This document shows, piece by piece, positions 34,233 to 45,799 of a stretch of 64,000 nucleotides of DNA (position 1 is the first letter of the stretch; every line of letters begins with the position of its first letter). The notes under the pieces were generated by a model. It was not told where the DNA came from and did no database searches. It saw nothing but the letters and a program-made list of their open reading frames with translations. This stretch comes from Glandiceps talaboti (taxonomy: Eukaryota > Hemichordata > Enteropneusta > Spengelidae): contig NC_135551.1 in the NCBI RefSeq assembly GCF_964340395.1, forward strand, positions 7,608,879 to 7,672,878, in the 5' to 3' direction. Made by a program: the position numbers and the translations under genes.

Positions 34233-34902
34233 ACTTGATCACGTTTTGTCAACAGACAGCGCCACCAGCGGTGAGTCTGGTAAACGAAAGTACCATTTGT
34301 ACAGACCGGTACTTCCGGTTGGAGTGTTTGTTGACAATCTGAATAATTCATACATAGCAAACACTCTTCTTTGCTCTTGACATAGTTGAATTCCTGGCAG
34401 CTGTATCACGGCAACTACTACCAGTTTACATTGAGGTGACGATCATGTGCTAGCCTAAGGTAATCTTTTCACTTTCAGAACATGTTGGTTTTCTACCAGC
34501 TCTGCGTTTCATGTATGTTTGTAACGGTTTACCGTTATACTTATAGCGTTAACTTTAACACGATTTACCGTTACGTAGACTGAATGGGACAATTTGCCTC
34601 TGTTTGTGAGTGGCTTACAGGAAGTCTGACATATAGGTAGCCACATCATTCTTGTGCTTATATTCACCGGGGGAGAATATATATTCCGTCTTCTTGGCAA
34701 TGTCCAAAAACACTCACTTATAAAAAATATAAGTTATAACGCCATCATTCCATGGAATAATGTTGTATTTTTTCCAAGTGTAGAATATGACTTTTGTCAC
34801 ATGACTATATCATATCCACCAATTTTCTTCTTGTTGTCTTACCGCTTAATCAATTTGCAATATTGTGTCTATACCTGTTTCATAGTGTTATATTTCTTGA
34901 TG

Positions 34903-34906
<4 letters not shown>

Positions 34907-34945
<39 letters not shown>
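34907..34945. repeat. (GT)n microsatellite
   Basis: About 19 GT units in the right palindrome arm. Confidence 0.9.
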
Positions 34946-34946
<1 letters not shown>

Positions 34947-36316
34947 ATCGACTCATTGTCATGTCAATATGTGCATCTGTACGTGTTACTGTCAATGAGT
35001 TGACCACCTGTTGCCCACTGCCATCTTATTAAGATCAAAACCGGGTCAAACCAGATAGAATGGACATTCCACTGCTTTCGATACGGTATTACTATTAGTA
35101 GTTTTAAAAGAAGTGAGATCTATACAAATCAAGTTGAATAGAAAATTCAAACTCGTGTAACAAAACTGGCAACACTCTCCTTGTAACTCGATCAGTCATG
35201 TAGTTGCCATGGCAATGGTTGCTTTGTGAACACCTTCTAATAACTCACCCCATTACAATACGTCACATTTATTGCCCCATTATAACTGGTGTCCCATAGT
35301 ACCATGACGTCTGGCAACTCAATGCCTATGTACACACACCTCGTTATCAATAGTAGTAATCCACACATAGTCATCACATAACTGTATTCTATAATTTCTA
35401 ACTTGCATATCTCTATTGTGTGTTTTACTGGTCCCTCAAGACAACCAAACACTTATTGGACTCAATAAACCCATAGCATTCTAAGCATTTATTGAATCAT
35501 ACAATTTTTATCGCAATGATAATATAGCTGTCTTGGGACATTCTATCCTGTTGGCCTCTGTGATCCTGCAAATTGTTAAGTATCAGCAGAATTTGTTGGC
35601 AGTAGTTGATCTAAACTGGCAGTCCTCCATTGTGTTTTATTGGTCAATAGGACAATACAGCAGTTATTTGATGTAATAAATGCCATAATGTAACTGTCTG
35701 CGGACACCCTAATGTGCTTTGACCTCGGCGATCACACAAGTATCGTTTAGTCACTGTAGGCAATAGTTACAGTGTACAGTGTCGGAGCTAGAAGTAGGCA
35801 CTCTATTTATGCAACATACAGGGTCTGATCAAAATACGGTAACATTCAGGTAGGCTAACTGTTTACCACACAGACAATTAACAAAGTATACATTCATTGT
35901 ACGTTTCTGACGAGTGGAATTAATACACCGATTTTGATTTACACTGTGTATCATGACTGCTCAGATTACCCGATATAGTGAAACCCCAACTCATAGATTC
36001 TAGTTTGCAATATTGTGTTAGCTTCTTGTATTACTGGTACACAGCACAAACTGAGTTTTTAAAACTTTTTATTTTTCAGGCATTTTACAAAAAAAATAGT
36101 TCTTAAAAACTTTATGAAAATTTAATCTACTTGTGTATAGGCATGATAATATTGTCTGTCGGCAACTGAAAGCTTGAAACTTTACTAGTTGGTACTGGAG
36201 TATCATTGCTCGATCAGACAACCAACAATATATTCACTTATAATTGTTAAAATACAAATAATGAGAAGGTGTACATGAGGAGTTGATTTTATCTACATAA
36301 GTAGTACAGTATTAGG

Positions 36317-36554
36317 TAGACTGTCGACAGTCGTACATGCCTTTTTTGCTACGTTTCATCTAAAACAACATCGTAACCTCTCTCAGTAGCACTGAATACT
36401 AATGCATACTGATAGGAACTGCGATTGTTGAAGGCACGAACCGACACTCCCTGATCAGTACACAGTTATAGTATTGCTCTGGATCAGAGCGAGGCAACGA
36501 CTTTAGTTTTAGATAAAACGTAGCAAAAAGGCACGAACGACTGTCAACAGTCTA
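36317..36554. mobile_element. MITE with about 50 bp inverted repeats, only in the right arm
   Basis: It begins TAGACTGTCGACAGTCGT and ends ACGACTGTCAACAGTCTA. The arms extend through TGCCTTTTTTGCTACGTTT and its complement AAACGTAGCAAAAAGGCA. The length is 238 bp. It is absent from the left arm, so it either inserted after the duplication or was lost there. Confidence 0.82.
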
Positions 36555-37728
36555 AGTAACAGGTTGAAATTGTGATTGCATTGGGGACACTGATTTTAAT
36601 AGGGTATGGACTCAAATATCAGTTTGAGTGAATACAGTATCATATTATGTGCACAGCTATAAATATGTTGACACACAGGGAATCCAATACTTTTTCAGAC
36701 TGTACAATATTATGAGTAACTTAAGTCAATTTATATCAAATTTGTAACTCAGTAAGTCATTATATCTAAAAAAAAAAAAAAAAAAAAAAAAAGTATTTTT
36801 TTTCAAATTTTCTAGTTGCAGCTAGTGCAAATTTGATAGGAATTGTCATAACTTTTAGTAAACCACGGGTTTCTTCACAGCACCATCCAAAACATACTTG
36901 TTTCATATTTCGTATCAGCAGAAACATGTACTCTATGTGCAATAATGAGTGTACATCAACTAAATCCTGTCATTAAGTTATTTAATCTACTTCAGGTTTT
37001 ACCTCTGCCAATAGATTTAATGTGTTCCTGTCGTTGAGGGTGCTGATTTTACGGTCCATACCCAAAAATGATATAATTGTAATTTTTTTCTGATCACATT
37101 TTCAAATAGGTGTTTACTTAGACGCAATTCTCTATACTAAGGGGTGTACAATAAAAACATATAATTATTTTATCTAACAAAACACTTTCAAAAATTGACC
37201 CCCATTGCAGCTAGTACAGGTTTAATAGTTACATGTAAGTATGCCTTGTTAAGTAGAATACTACAGGTAAAAAATTATGTTCAAAAATATATAAAATCAG
37301 TTTTTGTCATTTTTATTTAAACTAGATTTTATTCTTAGATTGTATATAGCTTACCTATAGTCTTGATGGATGGCTGATGCTACTAGTATTACTGTCATTT
37401 TGATGTGTTCAATTTCACTCGTTGATAAGGATGTGCGAAATTCAGAAAATCAAAATAGCTGCAGTAAGGATTGTTGAAGTATTGACGTAGCTATAGTCAG
37501 CCATCCATCATCTCTATACAGGTAGGCTACAGATTGTAAGCCATAGAATACAATGCTTAGTGTGTGTGTGTCTTTAATTGAAATTGCCCTGCCAATACTG
37601 AGTTGGTAAATTCTTACGATAATAATATCGTGACCGTGTGTGTAAATTACTGTGTTTTGTTACAGATTTTGTCAAGACTGAAGACCACTAGTATACAACG
37701 TATAATTGATACCAGTGACTCTACAAGT

Positions 37729-38271
37729 ATGGCTATGTTTTCATATTCAGTGTTCCATACTTTGTCACAAATCACAGACTATTTATACTTAAGCAGTGGA
37801 GCTGCAGCTTGCAGTGGAACAAACCTACGTATCAAAGGCATAACTTTTATTGTGAATGCAACCCAAACAGCGACAAAACCCCCGACAGGTCTCGACATCC
37901 GGACCATGCAAGTGCCCGTCAATGACGTCCCGACAGCTTTACTATCGCCATATTTTGACAGAGTTGCTGATAAAATCAGAGAAGAAAAATTGCGAGGCGG
38001 AAGAACATTAGTTCATTGTGTCGCGGGTGTGAGCAGATCCACTACCCTGTGTATCGTATATTTGATGAAACATGAAAGTTTAAGTTTGCGTGAAGCTCAT
38101 GATTATATCAAAGCACGTCGCTCTGTGATTCGTCCAAATTTGGGATTTTGGAAACAGTTGATTAATTACGAGATGAGATTATACGGAAGAAACACAGTAC
38201 GTATGGTACCGTCGTCTCTAGGATGGATACCAGATGTCTATGAAAAAGAAGTGAAAAACATGGTTTGGTAA
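37729..38271 (+). CDS. dual-specificity phosphatase, DUSP14/18/21 type (right copy)
   Basis: Single coding exon, 180 aa. Start chosen at ATGGCTATG (37729), homologous to the left copy; the open frame runs 42 codons further up but crosses a TTTGTTACAG acceptor, so that part is probably intron and 5' UTR. Active site HCVAGVSRS with Cys97 and Arg103; Asp66 in VPVNDVP as likely acid. It retains the family ending PDVYEKEVKNMVW and so looks like the full-length member. A 7-residue N-terminal stretch (FSYSVFH region) is absent from the left copy. By eye the two proteins are about 85 percent identical. Transcribed away from its partner. Confidence 0.92.
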   Translation: MAMFSYSVFHTLSQITDYLYLSSGAAACSGTNLRIKGITFIVNATQTATKPPTGLDIRTMQVPVNDVPTALLSPYFDRVADKIREEKLRGGRTLVHCVAGVSRSTTLCIVYLMKHESLSLREAHDYIKARRSVIRPNLGFWKQLINYEMRLYGRNTVRMVPSSLGWIPDVYEKEVKNMVW

Positions 38272-38465
38272 AATGTGTCCATGTAGGACAAAAATATGGG
38301 TTTGAAATAACACAGAACTACACCAACCTATGGATAGCAAAGATACTGTAAACCTGGAATTTATTTTGCTTCAGACTTATTTTCACTAGTGTGTATTTTT
38401 ACTAACAGTTAGAAGTGACACCCAAAGGTTTCATTTCATTAGGTTATGTCACCTTCATTGAGTTC

Positions 38466-38968
38466 AAGTCTCCTTTAAGTGAGGTCATCGCACTTTTAAG
38501 ACTGCAGGAATTGGTGATTGGCTTTAATGTCACTTTTTCAAGGATTTTTCAAAATTACACAAAAAGGAGGTAAATCTGATATTTACATAATAGTTTTTAC
38601 CAATATTTATAGCATATTGTTAGCCAAATTTTAATTGGAAACTTTCAAGTTCATCACAAACTTTAACTAAATGATTATTTAAATGGGAATACTATTCCAG
38701 GAAGTAGATGCATTTTTTTTGTGTGTTTTAAAAAAAAAAATTTTGTGCTGGGAATTCAGTTCTCCCATCGATTTTCTGTTATGCAGACATATACACACAA
38801 ACACACAAACACACACAATATTGAATGCTAAAGAGATCCATTCAGATTTGGGTCTACATGACAGGGCTATGTTACACACTCCATAGCACGTTGCTATGGA
38901 ACTGTCAAGGCTTTCCCAAACAGTCTTACAGGAAATAGATGTACTTTCATAAACTTTGGGTTGTGGAG
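38466..38968. other. unassigned DNA past the palindrome
   Basis: AT-rich DNA with a short interrupted AC tract near 38790-38817. No gene supported. Confidence 0.4.
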
Positions 38969-39215
38969 AGTCATTTTATGATTTCACAAGACATAAATTC
39001 TGTGTGATTGCCATGAAACACCAAAGTGAAACTCTATTTCACCTCTGTACACACTGGTCCACTGTTGCATCATGGGACTTAGCATACATACATATTTATT
39101 AGATGCACACTGAATATTCATGACAATTTATCTAAAGGAAATAAACACATAGGAATCATAAATATTCAGTGTACATCTAATAACTATTTATGTGATGTGA
39201 AATCGTGAAATGACT
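38969..39215. mobile_element. MITE with about 28 bp inverted repeats
   Basis: Ends AGTCATTTTATGATTTCACA and TGTGAAATCGTGAAATGACT pair with two mismatches. About 247 bp. A related, more decayed copy is at 15600-15830. Confidence 0.75.
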
Positions 39216-39464
39216 TGTGCCCTCCAGGAACTAAAGTTTATCAGAATACGTTTATTTTCAGATGTTTCCCATTAGTGATTTTGACCCATACTGTCACTTT
39301 GAATTCAAATGTATTGAACATGAAATGTCAGTACTTGATCAGTGTGTATAAATATGGCAGCTACATTTTAATAGTCCTATTTCAAAATTGGTTGAATTCA
39401 TGATATTAATTCAGAAATTACTTTAATTTATTTTGTATGATTTTAATTTATGCATGGTTGAGAT

Positions 39465-39571
39465 GTAGCCTGTAAGGTATGCCATGACATGGCGCCCTCA
39501 CACATCGGCCGATCCTTCTGGGTGAGAGGAGGCCGGTGAGGGCGGAAAGTCATGACATATCTTACAGTCTA
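39465..39571 (+). mobile_element. GC-rich hairpin element, copy 3 (best preserved)
   Basis: TAGCCTGTAAGGTATGCC ... GGCGCCCTCACACATCGGCC ... GGCCGGTGAGGGCGG ... GACATATCTTACAGTCTA. A long near-perfect stem can form. Confidence 0.85.
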
Positions 39572-39603
39572 GAGTGAGATGAAGTATAGAATTGAAACAA
39601 CCT

Positions 39604-39922
39604 GAATACTACCAAACCAGAGTGACTATAAAGTTTCAATTAAGCGGCACAGTGTTTTTTACTACCAAACCAGAGTGACTATAGAGTTTCAATTAGGCAG
39701 CAGTGTTTTTTTTACTACCAAACCAAAGTGAATATAGAGTTTCAATTAGGCAGCACAATGTTTTTTTTACTACCAAACCAAAGTGACTATAGAGTTTCAA
39801 TTAGGCAGCACAGTTTTTTTTTTACTACCAAACCAAAGTGACTATAGAGTTTCAATTAGGCAGCAGTGTTTTTTTTACTACCAAACCAGAGTGACTATAG
39901 AGTTTCAATTAAGCAGTACAAT
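39604..39922. repeat. about 54 bp tandem repeat, six units
   Basis: Units TACTACCAAACCAGAGTGAC then TATAGAGTTTCAATTAGGCAG then a T-run. A single inverted unit at about 40147-40193 suggests the array is an amplified left end of a terminal-inverted-repeat element spanning 39604-40193. Confidence 0.88.
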
Positions 39923-40193
39923 GTTTGACGTCTCACACAGTGTTTTATGTTACAATAACATACACACACATCAAATGTTACATTTTATCTCACTGTGAAC
40001 ACAAATATTAACTTGTGGTTGAACTTCCTTGTTTCATCAGACAGTTAATTTGTGTCGACAGTTCACACTATCAGTGTCTGTAAATTTGCATTTTGTTTGA
40101 ATGTGTAATTCATGGCAAAAAATGGCGCAAGGCATAAAAAAATATCATGCCACCTAATTTAAACTCTACAGTCACTCTAGTTTGGTAGTAATC

Positions 40194-40756
40194 TTCTTGA
40201 CATAATTTCAAAGGAAAACTTTTAGTATTTAAAAAGAATTTTAAAAAACCAGAGAAGACAGAAGTGTAAATAGCTTTCCCATTTGTAAACTTAAAAGTCA
40301 TATTTTAAAAATTCCAAATACTGGTATATTCTGCTGTCGATTGTGAAACTTTTGTATTGATACATTTGTAAAGTATTTGTTAGAATTGTGTGTGTCACCT
40401 AGAATCCATTGTTATCAACATTTCATGACATCTTTGTGTATTTCACAAACATTTACAATTGTAATAAAAATTTAATAGCCACATACATTGTATTGTCATC
40501 AGGATCATTGTTATATGAAGAAAAAAAAAGAATGACTTGTGTACTATGATGTAGTCTGTCTTATTTTGTGTTTGTAGAAAGTAGACATTCTGTGGATAGA
40601 CAGGACCCTGAACAAACTTGTGGAAATGATCTTAAAGTTTATGATTTGAAGTCTCACCAATACTCAACTACTGTCATTGAATTTGAATACATCAATTATG
40701 ATAACTGAAACCATTTCACTTCAAACAGAGCATTGCCTGATTCAATAAAAATCTTA
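40194..40756. other. unassigned DNA
   Basis: AT-rich, no gene or repeat family recognised. Confidence 0.4.
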
Positions 40757-41835
40757 AATGTTAGTGAGATATCTGTTGAGCCAGACAATGAAATGTAGCA
40801 ATGTTAGTGAGGTATCTGTTGAGCCAGACAATGAAATGTAGCAATGTTAGTGAGATATCTGTTAAGCCAGACAATGAAATGTAGCAATGTTAGTGAGGTA
40901 TCTGTTGAGCCAGACAATGAAATGTAGCAATGTTAGTGAGGTATCTGTTGAGCCAGACAATGAAATGTAGCAATGTTAGTGAGATATCTGTTAAGCCAGA
41001 CAAAGAAATGTAGCAATGTTAGTGAGATGTCTGTTGAGCCTGACAATGAAATGTAGCAATGTTAGTGAGGTATCTGTTGAGCCAGACAATGAAATGTAGC
41101 AATGTTAGTGAGATATCTGTTAAGCCAGACAAAGAAATGTAGCAATGTTAGTGAGATATCTGTTGAGCCAGACAATGAAATGTAGCAATGTTAGTGAGGT
41201 ATCTGTTGAGCCAGACAATGAAATGTAGCAATGTTAGTGAGATATCTGTTAAGCCAGACAATGAAATGTAGCAATGTTAGTGAGGTATCTGTTGAGCCAG
41301 ACAATGAAATGTAGCAATGTTAGTGAGGTATCTGTTGAGCCAGACAATGAAATGTAGCAATGTTAGTGAGATATCTGTTAAGCCAGACAAAGAAATGTAG
41401 CAATGTTAGTGAGATGTCTGTTGAGCCAGTCAATGAAATGTAGCAATGTTAGTGAGATATCTGTTAAGCCAGACAATGAAATGTAGCAATGTTAGTGAGA
41501 TATCTGTTGAGCCTGACAATGAAATGTAGCAATGTTAGTGAGATATCTGTTGAGCCTGACAATGAAATGTAGCAATGTTAGTGAGATGTCTGTTGAGCCA
41601 GACAATGAAATGTAGCAATGTTAGTGAGATATCTGTTAAGCCAGACAATGAAATGTAGCAATGTAATAGTGAGATATCTGTTGAGCCAGACAATGAAATG
41701 TAGCAATGTTAGTGAGGTATCTGTTGAGCCAGACAATGAAATGTAGCAATGTTAGTGAGATATCTGTTAAGCCAGACAATGAAATGTAGCAATGTTAGTG
41801 AGCCAGACAATGAAATGTAGCAATGTTAGTATGTT
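40757..41835. repeat. 43 bp satellite, about 25 units
   Basis: Unit: AATGTTAGTGAGATATCTGT then TGAGCCAGACAATGAAATGTAGC. Variants (GAGGTATC/GAGATATC, TTGAGCC/TTAAGCC, ACAATG/ACAAAG) occur in a partly regular order, with a three-unit pattern recurring in the first 15 units. The last unit is truncated. Confidence 0.97.
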
Positions 41836-42179
41836 ACACCTACTGTGTTGGCTAGAGTTGTTACAAGGATATTGCACACATAGCTGGTACAGTCCCCGTA
41901 GCTTCTCTGAGCTGGTACAGCTATGTGCACAACCCTGTCCTAGGTATGTGAATGTTACAGGGGCATACAAGTTTCCCTGTGTAGCTGTGGCTCTTCTTCC
42001 TAGCAGCTAGGATGTACAAGATTCCCTGTGTATACACTGTGCAGTATTGTCATAAAATGACCATCCCTCACCACTTCAGGTCAACCATTTCAAGACAATA
42101 CTGCACTGGTAGTAAGGTTTACCATTACATGCTCCTCTGATGTCAAGCCCTTACCATCATACATACAACCTCAGTTCAC
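41836..42179. other. unassigned DNA with small internal duplications
   Basis: AGCTGGTACAG and AGATTCCCTGTGTA/AGTTTCCCTGTGTA phrases repeat. No gene supported. Confidence 0.4.
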
Positions 42180-42184
42180 AAAAC

Positions 42185-42525
42185 CCCCAGTGGAGTCATG
42201 ATGGGACAATGTAATAGAAATTAGAGTGGCCGGCTTTGCATCTGAAGGTTGCAGGTTCCAGCCCTGTCACTGCAGTTTGTTTCTGAATGACTAAAGTCCT
42301 TGTGCCTCGGTCAACCCAGCTGTATAACTGGGGACCTGGTAGGATAGAGGTTGCAACATGAATGTTTTAAAACTATGCACTTATAAAGGCTGCAATGGAT
42401 TGTATACACCCCAGGGAGTTGAGGAAGTATAAAGGGTCATTGTGCTGATATAGATCCATGCCAGTGGTAAGCGCTTAGAACACAGAGTGGGAAAGCACCA
42501 TAAACAACCAGCTCAGTTGTGAAGG
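42185..42525 (+). mobile_element. tRNA-like SINE, family 1, copy 1
   Basis: Head with TTAGAGTGGCCGG (A-box-like) and GCAGGTTCCAGCCC (B-box-like), a body with TCAACCCAGCTGTATAACTG and CCAGGGAGTTGAGGAAGTAT, and an end with GTAAGCGCTTAGAA. It matches the inverted copy at 47240-47575 and the truncated copy at 63575-63790. Confidence 0.75.
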
Positions 42526-42974
42526 TCATTATTAAGATTAGACTTGAGAAAGTTGAGAAATATTCATTCAAAGCAAACAAAGAACTGTGTTAATAATACC
42601 TGTCATTTATTCAAAGTTCCAAACAAAGCCTCAAAACTTACAATAAACTAACATAGCTGAAAAGAATACATCTTTTATTGCTAGTATATCAATATTTTGT
42701 TGTGCAACATAGCAGACTAGACTGTTGTCTCAGGTGAATACATTCTAGTAACTTGCCAGGTTAAGAGAAAACAAATATTTCCTAATGTGGAATAGAGCAT
42801 CACTATACACAAATTTCTAGTATATCTACTTTCTACGTATACGTGAAATAATCTTACATTTTTTTCAAAATAACGTGAGTTCTTGAAATAAGTTCTCATT
42901 TTATATATCTTACTACAAGGGCGATGGAATGTTCAGCTTATTAAGATATGCACAAAGTAAACAATTGTTCAAGT

Positions 42975-43215
42975 TCAATGTCGTAGATTACACAAGTTGA
43001 TGATAGCATGCCTCTGTTGTGTGATTCTTGTCACCCTGTGATCATGAGAGACAGTGTAAACATTGGAAGTTTTAGAAACGTACACTGTCAGATCATACAT
43101 CAGAAACACCACCCTTGCAGTACAATTTAAAACATAATGTTGTCCATTCAATAACTTACACCAACATGTCGCAACTATAATTTTAGTTTGTGTCTGTCTT
43201 TAGTAAGATGAAATC
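42975..43215 (+). repeat. dispersed repeat of about 300 bp, copy 2
   Basis: Same block order as 22130-22440, ending CATTCAATAACTTACACCAA then TTAGTTTGTGTCTGTCT. Confidence 0.55.
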
Positions 43216-43496
43216 TCAATTGCCACAGTTGTATTAAACTCAACACTAAAATGATAGAGTTACTCTGTGAAGCTATATGAAACACTTGCACACCTGCAGA
43301 ATACACACTGGTCCCAGCTGTTTTATCAATAAAGCCACCAACAATCATGACAGCTTTGTACTCTATCGTTTTAAACCCAAAGATAAATATCTCTTGTTTT
43401 GATTTCATTACAAAATTAGACAAGGATACAATAACATATATATTAGCCTCACTGGTCTCCAATTTTGCCCAGAAAGAAATTCAAACTTGAAAACTA

Positions 43497-43995
43497 TTAT
43501 ATTGTATTGTATGGTATGGTACCATGCATTGTACTGTATTGTGTACTGTTGTGTACTGTACTGTACTGTATAGTGTATTTTACTGTGTACTGTATTGTAT
43601 TGTACTGCACTGTATTGTATTGTATTGTACTGTACTGTACTACATTGTATTGCATTGTACTGTGTTGTATTGTATTGTACTGCATTGTACTGTACTACAT
43701 TGTATTGTATTGTACTGTGTTGTATGGTATTGTACTGTATTGTACTGTACTACATTGTATTGTATTGTACTGTACTGTGTTGTATTGTATTGCATTGTAC
43801 TGCATTGTATTGTACTGTATTGTACTACATTGTATTGTAATGTATTGTACTGTACTGCATTGTATTGTACTGTGTTGTATTGTATTGTACTGTACTACAT
43901 TGTATTGTATTGTATTGTACTGTACTGTATTGTACTGTATTATATTGTATTGTACTGTACTACATTGTATTGTATTGTACTGTACTGTATTGTTT
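43497..43995. repeat. (TGTAT/TGTAC/TGCAT)n pentanucleotide tract, about 500 bp
   Basis: Units of TGTAY with TGCAT and TACAT variants. All three plus frames and one minus frame stay open for long stretches because the unit has few stops; none is a gene. Confidence 0.95.
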
Positions 43996-43999
43996 TATT

Positions 44000-44721
44000 T
44001 TTGAATTAAATGTACACTTACAGACACCAGAAGTCCAATTAGTGAATGACATGACAAATAACTCTAACAGAGAATCAACAAAAAATGTCATTATAAAAAA
44101 AAAAAAAATTGTTGCCATGGTGATACTGTTGTATGTGCAAAGTAAACATTTTGACTTATTTTGATTTTTTTTATCAATAAAGTAAATAGAATGTAGAAAT
44201 TAATTCTGTAATAGGTCAAGCCCTGAAGAATTCCTCCTTTGTGTAAAACATCAGAAGTTATATAACGTATATGAAAGACAACATTATTACCATCCAGGTG
44301 CAGCCAACAGGCAGATTTGTGGTTTTCATGAATTATATGTTGTTTCAGACCAAGAATGGTGTCTTTTTATAGCATCACCCCCCCCCCCCCCAACAAAACA
44401 ATGGTGGTGAAGGATATCTGCGTTCCCTCCCTCCCACTGGGTTTTAGGTTACCCACCAGCCCACTACCCACCCAATATTGAGAATGATTTACTCACTCCC
44501 CACCAGGAAGACGTCTGTATTCCACTATACCAACAATTCATTTTGATGTACACAATGTACACCCTCCCCCTACAATTGCATGTTTTTCTTTCCTACTTTA
44601 TGAAAATCAGGACTTCCCAGTCACAATTCTTCCTTGGTTGCTCCCCTCCCACTACCGATCTATTGCCCACCCACTCGAAGAATTGCATAAGAACAGCTTT
44701 TCACAAGAACAGCTTCGTTGA
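44000..44721. other. unassigned DNA
   Basis: C-run at 44379-44391 and A-run at 44095-44108. No gene supported. Confidence 0.4.
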
Positions 44722-44820
44722 TAGACTACAAGATACGTCATGTGGTTCCGCCCTCCTCACCGAGTAGGAGGGGTTGACCAATGTGTGAGGGCGCCCCGTC
44801 ACAGCATATCTTACAGACTA
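44722..44820 (-). mobile_element. GC-rich hairpin element, copy 4
   Basis: TAGACTACAAGATACGTCAT ... CCGCCCTCCTCACCG ... GTGTGAGGGCGCC ... GCATATCTTACAGACTA. It is in opposite orientation to copies 2 and 3. Confidence 0.83.
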
Positions 44821-45591
44821 CTTCATTGACTGCACCTGATCATCATATCTTTGAACAGCCTCAGGGAAATGAAAAATTGTTTTCTAAAAAAAAAAACACT
44901 TTTTTCTTTTCAGGAAAGACATCCGGCAAAAAGATGCAAAAAAGATAGTATTCATGGCTCAAAAACGTTCTAAATTAATTTATAATAGTTCCAGCCACAC
45001 TTTTATTTCTGCTTAAACATTGCTCTTGAATAAGAATTCACATAAAACTGCTATTTTAAAATTGGGCATGGTTAAATGTTATTTTACAAACTTACATCAA
45101 GTTTTTTTTGAAGACCTGTGTACTTCTGCACAACAAGTACATATCTGACAAAATATACACCATTTTTATATCATATATTCATATTTTCATATTTTGAAAT
45201 ATTTATATGAAATGGATATAGGTATGAGGAGTGTCCTCCCCATTTTACATTAATTTTCTGTTTAGAGATCAACTAAACGGAAATCTTTACAAAGATGTTG
45301 ATAAATTATTACTAGTGATTTCCACGTTTGTCTGCAAGTTCATTTCGCTTGAAGTTTATGTATTTGCCTGAGTCAATAGACATGGAATTTTCAGCTTTTT
45401 ACTTTACTTGGTTGCTTTTCAGAGATATACGTATATCTATGTGTGTTTGAACATGAATGAGAAAAAGTGACAGAATGGATATGTTCAAAGCTGAATAAAT
45501 TACTATTGTAGCAGCCATATCATTCTGATGTTAGTATTTTTTATTTCATTTTTTAGTTTAATTATTTACCATCCAACAGGCATTTGCCAAA

Positions 45592-45790
45592 TAACAGGGC
45601 GAGGGTCAGTGTTAGTGCAGGAATGAAACTTGAGTACCCGGGGAAAACCTGCGTTGTTTGGTGGAGTCAAACTGAATGACACTCGTCTTACTAACAGCAT
45701 GGTAAATTTAATCAAACACTGAATGGGTTTGAACCCCGACCGCAGTGGTAAGAGGCAAGTGGTTCAACCACTCGGCCACTGACAACAAGA
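45592..45790 (-). mobile_element. tRNA-derived SINE, family 2, copy 1
   Basis: On the minus strand it begins GTTGTCAGTGGCCGAGTGG, with a perfect Pol III A box TGGCCGAGTGG, and about 45 nt later GGGTTCAAACCC, a near-perfect B box. The head resembles a tRNA-Ser/Leu. The body contains GGTTTTCCCCGGGTACTC, a conserved SINE-like segment. The 3' end is not defined. Confidence 0.8.
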
Positions 45791-45799
45791 AGATTTTTC

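Larger units (their letters stand above)
34215..38465 (-). repeat. right arm of the 8 kb palindrome
   Basis: The reverse complement of 30360-33207. It is longer because of about 1.1-1.5 kb of extra DNA between 36060 and 37550, which includes the MITE at 36317-36554 and an A-run at 36769-36792. Confidence 0.88.

Noticed and set aside
40757-41835. CRISPR-like regular array
   Set aside because: Units are contiguous 43 bp tandem copies without unique spacers, in a eukaryotic genome.
43465-44009. 161-179-codon Tyr-Cys-Ile-Val-Leu open frames
   Set aside because: Pentanucleotide repeat that lacks stops in several frames; no start context, splice sites or motif.
45592-45790. Functional tRNA gene
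   Set aside because: A and B boxes are good, but the head does not close into a full cloverleaf and continues into a SINE body shared with 53570.
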